DNA of 7,665 nt from an uncultured Clostridia bacterium (GTDB lineage Bacteria; Bacillota; Clostridia; Oscillospirales; Ruminococcaceae), in assembly GCA_937901465.1 (NCBI GenBank), contig CALGTU010000109.1:1-7665 (forward strand). Reading direction: 5' to 3'. Below, in pieces: positions 1 to 5,115 of this stretch. How positions within the stretch are numbered: the stretch's first letter is position 1; each line of letters opens with the position of its first letter. Below the pieces are notes generated by a model that did no database searches, was not told the origin of the DNA, and saw only the letters and a list, made by a program, of their open reading frames with translations. The position numbers and the translations under genes are program-made.

Positions 1-287
1 TTATCATATACTGTCATATGTGGGTATAACGCATATGATTGGAATACCATCGCAATATTACGATCTTTTGGAGCTACGTCATTCATTAATTCTCCGTCAA
101 TATAGAATTCTCCTGATGAGATTTCTTCTAAACCAGCAATCATACGTAATGTTGTTGATTTACCGCATCCTGAAGGACCAACGAAGATGATGAATTCTCT
201 GTCACGGATTTCGAGGTTGAAGTCCGAAACAGCTACTACTCCGCCGGGGTATTTCTTGTAAATTGAGCGAAGAGAAAGATTTGCCAT
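1..287 (-). CDS. ugpC: Carbohydrate ABC transporter ATP-binding protein (UgpC/MsmX type), N-terminal part
   Basis: Partial gene: 95 codons are present and the reading frame leaves the window at base 1. The product starts MANLSLRSIYKKYPGG and has a Walker A motif GPSGCGKST at residues 37-45 and a Q-loop VFQSYALYPHMTV around Q83, the wording typical of the MsmX/MsmK/UgpC/MalK subfamily that powers CUT1 sugar importers at the inner face of the membrane. Signature motif, Walker B and the C-terminal TOBE region lie outside. The ATG at 285-287 is preceded by GGAGG at 296-300. In Bacillota such ATPases often serve several sugar importers and sit away from the permease genes; here too no permease or binding protein is beside it, though only one side is visible. 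Subfamily is firm; the exact symbol (ugpC, msmX or msmK) is a naming choice. Confidence 0.93.
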   Translation of the reverse strand, partial: MANLSLRSIYKKYPGGVVAVSDFNLEIRDREFIIFVGPSGCGKSTTLRMIAGLEEISSGEFYIDGELMNDVAPKDRNIAMVFQSYALYPHMTVYD

Positions 288-332
288 TTAAAAAACCTCC
301 CAAAAATATTTTGTAAAAATAGTTAGCATTTT

Positions 333-353
333 TACGACCTTACGGTCTGCGTA
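333..353 (-). other. 5'-UTR hairpin of the ABC ATPase gene
   Basis: On the minus strand GACC-GTAA-GGTC forms a four-base-pair stem with a GNRA-type tetraloop. It is extended by TAC/GTA across a three-base bulge. It lies between the predicted start of transcription (about 364) and the ribosome binding site, so it would form near the 5' end of the mRNA. A stabilising role is inference; it lacks a T-tract and does not look like a terminator. Confidence 0.35.
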
Positions 354-370
354 TATTACGCCTTACAAAT

Positions 371-400
371 ATAATACCAAAAAATGCACCCATATTTCAA
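371..400 (-). promoter_or_regulatory. Sigma-A promoter of the ABC ATPase gene
   Basis: On the minus strand TTGAAA (395-400) is followed after 18 bases by TATTAT (371-376). This is a good vegetative promoter pair and lies about 85-115 bases upstream of the ATPase start codon. The remainder of the 288-490 gap is AT-rich, and no catabolite-repression operator was recognised in it. Confidence 0.6.
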
Positions 401-447
401 GTTGCTTTATACCCAAACTTGCAAAAGTGTGTTTATTTATTTTGACG

Positions 448-475
448 AAAAAAAACAGGCGAAAAATCGTTTTTT
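448..475 (-). terminator. Weak A/T-rich hairpin after rsuA, possible bidirectional terminator
   Basis: On the minus strand AAAAAAC (469-475) can pair with GTTTTTT around a 12-base loop, followed by further T residues (down to 448). Only one G-C pair stabilises it. Its place just after the rsuA stop fits a terminator, but the stem is poor and the call is tentative. Confidence 0.25.
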
Positions 476-490
476 AACCGATAGCTAAAA

Positions 491-1195
491 TTAAGACTTG
501 ATTTTTTCTATTTCTTTGTGCAATATTTCCCTGCACTCTCCAAGAGCGAGATTTTCATCAAGAAAAAGACCGCCGATAGAGAGTCTTTTAAGGTATATTA
601 TACGGTTTCCGAGGGCTTCAAACATTCGTTTGATCTGATGAAATTTTCCCTCAAAAATTGTTAAATATACCGAATTTTCATCGTCTGTAAACTCTATAAA
701 AGCGGGCTTGCATTCTTCTCCGCCTGATATTGTAATGCCCGATTTAAAGGCATTTTCATAGTCTTTCTCGGCCTTTTTTTCAAGTCGGCAAAGATACTTT
801 TTTGCGACATGTTTCGCAGGCGACAGAATGTCGTGTGCAAACTCACCGTCATCTGTTATAAGAACAAAACCCTCGGTATCTTTATCAAGCCTTCCCGCAG
901 GGAAAAGACCCTTTCTTTTAAGTTCATCGGGCAGAAGGTCGATAACTGTCGGAGAGGTATCATCATCTGTTGAACAGACATAACCCGCGGGTTTATTCAT
1001 CATTATATATAGGTATCTTTTATAGACGATTTCTTTTCCCGAAAAAGTGACAACATCTGTTTCGGGGTTTATCTTCATATCTCCCGTTTTGGCAACATTT
1101 CCGCAAACGGTTACTTTTCCCTGACGGATAACTTTTTTTACATCAGCCCTTGAAATTCCTGTCTGATTAGAGATGAATTTATCAAGTCTTTCCAT
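491..1195 (-). CDS. rsuA: 16S rRNA pseudouridine synthase, RsuA/RluB/E/F family
   Basis: A 234-residue enzyme that isomerises a uridine in rRNA to pseudouridine; RsuA itself acts on 16S U516, and that target is inferred here. An S4-like RNA-binding domain covers residues 1-50 (RLDKFIS, then SRADVKKVIRQGKVTV). The catalytic domain follows, with MMNKPAGYVCS at 65-75 and the active-site motif GRLDKDTEGFVLITDDG at 101-117, where D104 is the catalytic aspartate. The family motif EGKFHQIKRMFEALG lies at 182-196. The ATG at 1193-1195 was chosen over an in-frame ATG eight codons upstream because AGGAGA (1201-1206) sits at proper spacing before it, while the upstream ATG would fall inside the preceding terminator hairpin. 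It is co-directional with the rplK-rplA operon but separated from it by a strong terminator. No promoter of its own is evident in the short gap, so readthrough or a promoter inside rplA is implied. Confidence 0.93.
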   Translation of the reverse strand: MERLDKFISNQTGISRADVKKVIRQGKVTVCGNVAKTGDMKINPETDVVTFSGKEIVYKRYLYIMMNKPAGYVCSTDDDTSPTVIDLLPDELKRKGLFPAGRLDKDTEGFVLITDDGEFAHDILSPAKHVAKKYLCRLEKKAEKDYENAFKSGITISGGEECKPAFIEFTDDENSVYLTIFEGKFHQIKRMFEALGNRIIYLKRLSIGGLFLDENLALGECREILHKEIEKIKS

Positions 1196-1209
1196 AAAAC
1201 TCTCCTTAT

Positions 1210-1245
1210 AAAAAAGCACCGAAGACCGCTTTGTGCCTTCGGTGC
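1210..1245 (-). terminator. Rho-independent terminator of the rpmG-secE-nusG-rplKA operon
   Basis: On the minus strand GCACCGAAG (1237-1245) pairs perfectly with CTTCGGTGC (1216-1224) around a 12-base loop, followed by six T residues (1210-1215). It starts 22 bases after the rplA stop codon. The Shine-Dalgarno sequence of rsuA begins only four bases beyond the T-tract. Confidence 0.93.
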
Positions 1246-1267
1246 GAAAAGTTCAATCTGTTAAAAA

Positions 1268-1963
1268 TTAAACTCCGTATTTTGTTGTTACAACGGGGAT
1301 ACCAACGCCCATAGTTGATGTAACTGTGCAAGACTTGAGGTATGTTCCCTTTGCAGCTGCAGGCTTAGCCTTAACGATTGCTTCCATAAGTGTTTCAAAG
1401 TTCTGTGTGAGCTTTTCAGCACCAAATGAAGCCTTACCGATAGGACAGTGAATGATGTTTGTCTTATCGAGACGGTATTCAATCTTACCAGCCTTAGCTT
1501 CTGTGATAGCCTTTTCGATGTCAGGTGAAACTGTACCTGCCTTGGGGTTAGGCATAAGACCACGAGGACCGAGAACTCTGGCTGCCTTACCAACAACGCC
1601 CATCATATCGGGTGATGCGATACAAACGTCGAAATCGAGCCAGTTTTCCTTAACGATCTTATCAACGAGGTCAGCACCGCCAACAAATTCAGCACCTGCT
1701 GCCTTTGCTACTTCTTCCTTATCTTCCTTGCAGAATACGCAAACGCGAACATTCTTACCTGTTCCGTTAGGAAGAACAACCGCACCTCTAACCTGCTGGT
1801 CAGCGTGCTTACCATCAACGCCGAGACGAACATGGATTTCGATTGTTTCATCAAACTTTGCCTTTGCATTCTTGCAAGCTAAATCGAGAGCTTCTGTAGC
1901 TTCATACATTTTATTTTTGTCGATTGCTTTAGCGCTGTCGACATATTTCTTACCGTGTTTCAT
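1268..1963 (-). CDS. rplA: 50S ribosomal protein L1
   Basis: A 231-residue protein of normal length for bacterial L1, which forms the mobile L1 stalk on 23S rRNA and commonly represses its own mRNA. Recognisable stretches are MKHGKKYVDSAKAID at the N-terminus, the domain II signature ARVLGPRGLMPNPKAGTV (about 128-145), and the return into domain I with EYRLDKTNIIHCPIGK (about 162-177) and the C-terminal segment GVGIPVVTTK. The ATG is preceded by an excellent GAGGAGGA (1971-1978) at seven-base spacing. It is the last gene of the ribosomal operon here: a terminator follows and rplJ/rplL do not. An L1-binding-like hairpin lies immediately before its ribosome binding site. Confidence 0.98.
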   Translation of the reverse strand: MKHGKKYVDSAKAIDKNKMYEATEALDLACKNAKAKFDETIEIHVRLGVDGKHADQQVRGAVVLPNGTGKNVRVCVFCKEDKEEVAKAAGAEFVGGADLVDKIVKENWLDFDVCIASPDMMGVVGKAARVLGPRGLMPNPKAGTVSPDIEKAITEAKAGKIEYRLDKTNIIHCPIGKASFGAEKLTQNFETLMEAIVKAKPAAAKGTYLKSCTVTSTMGVGIPVVTTKYGV

Positions 1964-1981
1964 TAAATTATCCTCCTCATA

Positions 1982-2010
1982 AGTGGTGATAGCGGAATAT
2001 TCCTCCCACT
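1982..2010 (-). promoter_or_regulatory. Putative L1 autoregulatory site before rplA
   Basis: Minus-strand RNA folds as AGTGG (2006-2010) paired with CCACT (1982-1986). Inside this, GA on the 5' side faces GCTATCA on the 3' side as an asymmetric loop, and GGA/TCC forms the inner stem around ATAT. The 5' string GTGGGAGG resembles the L1-binding arm of 23S rRNA as I remember it. L1 is known to bind two short helices joined by an asymmetric loop in both rRNA and its own mRNA. The rplA Shine-Dalgarno sequence begins four bases downstream, so bound L1 could block initiation. The fold was built by eye. Confidence 0.6.
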
Positions 2011-2024
2011 ACATTTTGGGTGTA

Positions 2025-2450
2025 TTAGTCAACAACTTCGATACCCATTGAACGAGCTGTTCCGGCGATCATGCTCATTGCATTTTCGACGTTAGCTGCG
2101 TTAAGGTCAGGCATTTTCTGTTCAGCGATCTGCTGAATCTGTGCTTTTGTAATCTTTGCAACCTTATTCTTGTTAGGAACACCTGATGCCTTGTCGATCT
2201 TACAAGCTTTCTTGATAAGAACGGCTGCGGGTGGTGTCTTTGTGATGAATGAGAATGAACGGTCTGCGTAAACAGTGATAACAACAGGGATGATAAGTCC
2301 GATGTCGTTCTTTGTTCTCTCATTGAATTCCTTTGTAAAAGCCATGATGTTTACACCGTGCTGACCGAGTGCAGGTCCAACAGGTGGTGCAGGGGTTGCT
2401 TTACCCGCTGCGATTTGCAGCTTAATGTAGCCAACTACTTTCTGTGCCAT
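2025..2450 (-). CDS. rplK: 50S ribosomal protein L11
   Basis: A 141-residue protein, the standard length for L11, which with its rRNA segment forms the GTPase-associated centre where translation factors bind. The N-terminal domain shows the hallmark proline-rich stretch KATPAPPVGPALGQHGVNI (17-35) and AFTKEFNERT (37-46). The rRNA-binding C-terminal domain begins near KTPPAAVLIKKAC (71-83) and ends GTARSMGIEVVD. The start is set by GGAGGT (2459-2464) eight bases before the ATG. It lies between nusG (130-base gap) and rplA (61-base gap); both gaps carry L1-site-like hairpins, which suggests that L1 controls both. Confidence 0.98.
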   Translation of the reverse strand: MAQKVVGYIKLQIAAGKATPAPPVGPALGQHGVNIMAFTKEFNERTKNDIGLIIPVVITVYADRSFSFITKTPPAAVLIKKACKIDKASGVPNKNKVAKITKAQIQQIAEQKMPDLNAANVENAMSMIAGTARSMGIEVVD

Positions 2451-2471
2451 GCTTTCGCACCTCCATAAAAT

Positions 2472-2515
2472 GTGGTAAGGCGAGTTGATGAGTCTTAATA
2501 TTTCAACTCTCCCAC
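2472..2515 (-). promoter_or_regulatory. Putative L1 autoregulatory site before rplK
   Basis: On the minus strand GTGG (2512-2515) pairs with CCAC (2472-2475). GA (2510-2511) faces GCCTTA (2476-2481) as an asymmetric internal loop, and GAGTTGA (2503-2509) pairs with TCAACTC (2482-2488) as a seven-base-pair upper stem. The string GTGGGAG is shared with the site before rplA. The hairpin ends seven bases before the rplK Shine-Dalgarno sequence. A leader site before rplK is the classical position for L1 repression in Escherichia coli. Assignment rests on structure and position only. Confidence 0.62.
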
Positions 2516-2557
2516 TTGTACGCTGTACTGCGTACTCATCAAAGGGACTTTCCCTTT
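2485..2557 (-). other. Competing hairpins in the nusG-rplK gap
   Basis: Upstream of and overlapping the L1-like site, minus-strand RNA can form AAAGGGA/TCCCTTT with loop AAG (2541-2557) and GTACGC/GCGTAC with a six-base loop (2518-2535). In addition TTGATGAGT (2534-2542) is perfectly complementary to ACTCATCAA (2485-2493), a nine-base-pair long-range helix. That helix would use four bases of the 3' arm of the L1-site upper stem and two bases of each smaller hairpin, so the structures exclude one another. None has a following T-tract. The base pairing is read directly; any regulatory switch is inference. Confidence 0.4.
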
Positions 2558-2580
2558 AACTTCGTTTAATGATGTTTGAT

Positions 2581-3138
2581 TTAGTCATCGATTTTCTGAA
2601 CCTGCATGATGTTGATTGTTGCAGGAGTTTCTCTTCCGAACATAGAAACGATGACTTCTGCTGTCTGGTCATCAAGATTGATGCTCTTGACAACGCCCAC
2701 AAAGCCGTCAAGCTGACCGCCTGAAACGCGGACACTGTCGCCGATTGAGAAATCGACTTCAAACTTGTTCTGCTTTGCCTTGTCTTCGGCAGAACCGAAT
2801 TTTTCAAGGAGTCTGTTGAATTCCTTATCTGTAAGCGGAACGGGCTTTGACCCGGGGCCTACAAACCCTGTAACGCCTCTGATGTTTCTTACTGCCGACC
2901 AAGCGTTGTTGTCGTCATCGAAAATCATCTTTACGAGAACATAACCGGGAAGAACGTTTCTTTCGTGGTCCTTGATTTCGTCGCCTTTCTTTTCAGAAAC
3001 TTTTTCAATGGGAACGATAACATCAAAGACATAATCCTGAAGGTTCTTGTTTTCAACAACTCTCATAATTGTTCTTGCAACATTCTTTTCGTATCCCGAA
3101 TAGGTGTGGATAACATACCATTTTGCTGTATCAGACAT
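2581..3138 (-). CDS. nusG: Transcription termination/antitermination factor NusG
   Basis: A 185-residue NusG, which binds the RNA polymerase clamp during elongation and through its KOW domain links to other factors. The NGN domain (about 6-115) shows KWYVIHTYSGYE (6-17), NVLPGYVLVKM (61-71) and GVTGFVGPG (88-96). A flexible linker follows, then a KOW domain with SIGDSVRVSGGQLDGFVGVV at 131-150. No insertion domain of the Spt5 or Thermotoga type is present. The ATG is preceded by AAGGGTG, a weaker ribosome binding site than its neighbours. secE ends 22 bases upstream, the usual secE-nusG pairing of bacteria. Confidence 0.98.
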   Translation of the reverse strand: MSDTAKWYVIHTYSGYEKNVARTIMRVVENKNLQDYVFDVIVPIEKVSEKKGDEIKDHERNVLPGYVLVKMIFDDDNNAWSAVRNIRGVTGFVGPGSKPVPLTDKEFNRLLEKFGSAEDKAKQNKFEVDFSIGDSVRVSGGQLDGFVGVVKSINLDDQTAEVIVSMFGRETPATINIMQVQKIDD

Positions 3139-3160
3139 TATTTAACACCCTTTCTTAATA

Positions 3161-3412
3161 CTACTGAACGTTTCCGCCACTGAGAACGATTCTGAGAAGT
3201 TCAGCCAGACCTGCGTCAATAAGGCCGATGAATATTGCACATATAGCCATTACTGTGAGCACTATGCCTGTGTTGTTTATGACCTGTTTCTTTGTAGGCC
3301 ATACAACTTTCTTGAACTCTACCCTAGCTTCTTTGAGCCATTTGACAACCTTGTTGCTGTCCTTCTTCTTAGCAGGAGCTTTCTTGTCTGCTGTTTTTTT
3401 CTTATCAGCCAT
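3161..3412 (-). CDS. secE: Preprotein translocase subunit SecE
   Basis: An 83-residue single-span SecE, the essential clamp around SecY in the Sec translocon. A lysine- and alanine-rich N-terminal tail (1-20) is followed by the conserved amphipathic helix VVKWLKEARVEFKKVVWPTK (22-41) with the diagnostic WPT at 38-40, then one membrane segment at about 48-66 (NTGIVLTVMAICAIFIGLI). It ends shortly after TM, as is normal for Gram-positive bacteria. The ATG follows GGAGGG (3422-3427) and the gene lies 19 bases after rpmG. Confidence 0.97.
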   Translation of the reverse strand: MADKKKTADKKAPAKKKDSNKVVKWLKEARVEFKKVVWPTKKQVINNTGIVLTVMAICAIFIGLIDAGLAELLRIVLSGGNVQ

Positions 3413-3431
3413 AACTCAAAACCCTCCGCTC

Positions 3432-3581
3432 TTACTTTGTTTCTTTGTGAAGAGTATGCTTGCGGCACTTCTTGCAGTACTTGTTCATTTCAAGTCTGTC
3501 AGGGTCGTTCTTCTTGTTCTTCTTAGAACAATAGTTTCTCTCCTTGCATTCTGTGCAAGCCAATGTAATTTTTACTCTCAT
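3432..3581 (-). CDS. rpmG: 50S ribosomal protein L33
   Basis: A 49-residue protein beginning MRVKITLACTECKERNYC. Two CxxC pairs, C9/C12 and C36/C39, form the zinc ribbon of the zinc-binding (C+) kind of L33. The stretch NKKNDPDRLEMNKYCKKCRKHT in the C-terminal half is typical of the family. The start at 3579-3581 follows GGAGGT (3588-3593) at six-base spacing. It is the first gene of the operon, and rpmG-secE-nusG is a common order in Bacillota. Because it is a zinc form, the cell may also hold a cysteine-free paralogue elsewhere; that is inference. Confidence 0.96.
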   Translation of the reverse strand: MRVKITLACTECKERNYCSKKNKKNDPDRLEMNKYCKKCRKHTLHKETK

Positions 3582-3611
3582 TTCGGCACCTCCTATAAAT
3601 CTGAAAGCCTC

Positions 3612-3684
3612 CCTCGTGGTATGAAGGGGATTTTTAACCCACTACTGAAAAATGGGCGCAAAAAATAAAACCCCTAAAACGAGG
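3612..3684 (-). other. Structured 5' leader of the rpmG operon
   Basis: Nested pairings can be read on the minus strand. An outer stem is CCTCGT (3679-3684) with ACGAGG (3612-3617). A middle stem is AGGGG (3671-3675) with CCCCT (3625-3629), extended by three A-T pairs across one mismatch. An inner stem is CCCA (3653-3656) with TGGG (3638-3641). The outer stem begins within a base or two of the predicted transcription start (about 3685), so the mRNA would begin in a closed helix. The ribosome binding site of rpmG lies outside the fold. The fold is hand-made and unmatched to any known family. Confidence 0.4.
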
Positions 3685-3691
3685 TAATAAC

Positions 3692-3720
3692 ACTATACCA
3701 CAACGGACAACCGCTGTCAA
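3692..3720 (-). promoter_or_regulatory. Strong sigma-A promoter of the rpmG-secE-nusG-rplKA operon
   Basis: On the minus strand TTGACA (3715-3720, full consensus) and TATAGT (3692-3697, five of six) are separated by exactly 17 bases. This agrees with the high expression expected of a ribosomal operon and implies a leader of about 100 bases. No equally good promoter was found between the later genes of the operon. Confidence 0.88.
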
Positions 3721-3823
3721 TAGAAAATTTCGCATTCAGAAGACATTTTGTGCACTTTTGATATTTTCATACCTTTTCCGGTTCGTCTTTATACCATTTA
3801 TTATATATAAAAGGCGAAAAAGT

Positions 3824-3853
3824 GAATATGTCCATTATATCTGCCCCATAATA
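3824..3853 (+). promoter_or_regulatory. Possible sporulation-type (sigma-G-like) promoter of the mutase-like gene
   Basis: GAATA (3824-3828), an 18-base spacer and CATAATA (3847-3853) agree with the forespore sigma-G pattern known from Bacillus subtilis. The predicted start near 3861 gives a short leader with AGGAGG (3869-3874) well placed. No convincing sigma-A pair was seen in 3740-3882, though the AT-rich tract TTATTATATATAA (3800-3812) could act as a -10 region with a poor -35. Chance matches are common in AT-rich DNA. Confidence 0.3.
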
Positions 3854-3882
3854 ACCACAGAAACAGACAGGAGGTTTTTACT

Positions 3883-5031
3883 ATGGATTACGATGTTTAT
3901 CTATCTGACGATGGGTTATGTTCGGAAAACGGGAGGGGCGTTGCATCGGCAGACGCTCTTTTATCGGGAAAATGCATAGCGGCGGTTGCCAAAAAAGTTG
4001 TTGTTGCACATAACGGAGAAAAATCCGCGGAATGTCTTTCGCTGGCGGTTGCGGCAGGGGCGGCGGAAAAAGGCGCTGATGTATTTTTTGCTTCATCGCT
4101 CCCCGAACCCGCTTTCGACCTCGCTATGAAACTTATCGGCGCTAAGGCGGGGTGTTTTGTTTCGGGGGGAGTTTTTTCGAAGATAAAATTCTTCTCTGAA
4201 AGGGGGCTCCCCTTATCATCAGAAGACGAAGAGAAGATAGAAAAAGTTCTTTCGGGAAAAGAAACGACAACTATTTCGGGATATGGAAAAATCCGCAGTA
4301 TCGACGGGGTTTCTTCGGTTTATTCGGAAAGGATAAAAAATCTTCTGGGCGATATTTCTATAGCCGTTAAAATCTATTCTCCCGACAGGGAAGTTATGGC
4401 GGCGGCAGAAAGAATTTTTCCGAGGTGTCGCGGCGATGGAGATATAGTTTTCAATATATCCTCAGACGGCAGAAAGGTTTCGGCATTTTCTTTGAAAACA
4501 GGGCATATCTTCTATGAAAAGCTGTTGCTGTTATGTTCATTGGCAGAATTCAGAGAAGGAAACGACATCTCTCTTCCATTTTCATCGCCCGTTATCATTG
4601 ACGAAATCGCTTCGGAATACGGCAGAAAGGTTATGAGATATTATGAAAGAACAAAGGATTATTCAGATAACGACGGAAGAAAAAACGCCCTTTATTGTCG
4701 TTTCGGACGTGACGCTTTAACGCTTATCGCAAAGATTTTAAGATATCTTGAAGACAACGACCTTACGCTTTATGAAGCTCTGGAAAATCTCCCGCAGTTT
4801 GCAACGGTTACAAGATTTGTTCCGAAAGAGAATGCGGATGAGGTTTTTGAAAAGATATGCAGTAAAAAAGCGGGAAGAAACGAAGGGGTCGCAAAATGTG
4901 AAAACGGAGAAAGGGTTATCATAAAGCCCGTTAAATCGGGGCGTGGATTTACGCTTATCGCGGAAAGTTTCAGAACAGAAACCGCTTCTGAACTGTGTGA
5001 TTTCTATGAAAAAAAGATAAAGATGCTTTAA
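3883..5031 (+). CDS. Phosphohexomutase-like protein (GlmM/phosphomannomutase fold), apparently catalytically dead
   Basis: A 382-residue protein that follows the four-domain plan of alpha-D-phosphohexomutases but is shorter than GlmM (about 450). Domain I resembles GlmM: VVVAHNGEKSAECLSLAVAA at 39-58, GADVFFASSLPEPAFDLAMK at 64-83, then IKFFSERGLPLSSEDEEKIE at 101-120. Between these, where the active serine loop (SxSHNP) should be, the protein has CFVSGGVFSK (91-100) with no serine-histidine-asparagine. The metal-binding DGDxDR motif is replaced by NISSDGRKV (191-199), the sugar-binding GEESGH is absent around 251-275, and the C-terminal phosphate loop RxSGTEP is replaced by KPVKSGRGF (348-356). 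The frame is intact with an AGGAGG eight bases before the ATG, so it looks like a kept pseudoenzyme, not a decayed gene. It stands alone, divergent from the ribosomal operon and closed by a hairpin. Function unknown; family placement is by eye. Confidence 0.7.
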   Translation: MDYDVYLSDDGLCSENGRGVASADALLSGKCIAAVAKKVVVAHNGEKSAECLSLAVAAGAAEKGADVFFASSLPEPAFDLAMKLIGAKAGCFVSGGVFSKIKFFSERGLPLSSEDEEKIEKVLSGKETTTISGYGKIRSIDGVSSVYSERIKNLLGDISIAVKIYSPDREVMAAAERIFPRCRGDGDIVFNISSDGRKVSAFSLKTGHIFYEKLLLLCSLAEFREGNDISLPFSSPVIIDEIASEYGRKVMRYYERTKDYSDNDGRKNALYCRFGRDALTLIAKILRYLEDNDLTLYEALENLPQFATVTRFVPKENADEVFEKICSKKAGRNEGVAKCENGERVIIKPVKSGRGFTLIAESFRTETASELCDFYEKKIKML

Positions 5032-5039
5032 ATCGACAC

Positions 5040-5084
5040 GAAAGTGCGGGATATGACATATTTTCCGCACTTTCATCTGTTTGA
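5040..5084 (+). terminator. Hairpin terminator after the mutase-like gene
   Basis: GAAAGTGCGG (5040-5049) pairs perfectly with CCGCACTTTC (5065-5074) around a 15-base loop that can itself pair ATAT/ATAT. It begins nine bases after the stop codon. The downstream tract ATCTGTTTG is only moderately T-rich, so efficiency may be partial. The -35 box of the RNase J promoter starts seven bases after the stem. Confidence 0.6.
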
Positions 5085-5109
5085 CAAATCCACTGTATTA
5101 TGGTAGACT
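5081..5109 (+). promoter_or_regulatory. Sigma-A promoter of the RNase J gene
   Basis: TTGACA (5081-5086, full consensus) is followed after 17 bases by TAGACT (5104-5109). Transcription would start near 5116, giving a leader of about 170 bases. Confidence 0.72.
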
Positions 5110-5115
5110 AAAATA

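Noticed and set aside
1452..1982. A 176-codon plus-strand ORF opposite rplA
   Set aside because: It is antisense to a certain L1 gene, has no recognisable domain, and its length follows from the codon use of rplA.
3228..3668. A 146-codon plus-strand ORF across secE, rpmG and the leader
   Set aside because: It is antisense to two firmly identified genes and crosses the structured leader; no family resemblance.
3721..3882. A tRNA-Trp gene, sometimes found next to secE-nusG
   Set aside because: No cloverleaf, CCA end or T-loop sequence is present in this gap or elsewhere in the operon.
3883..5031. The mutase-like gene as a decayed pseudogene
   Set aside because: The frame is intact over 382 codons with a proper ribosome binding site and terminator, so a maintained pseudoenzyme is more likely than a decaying gene.
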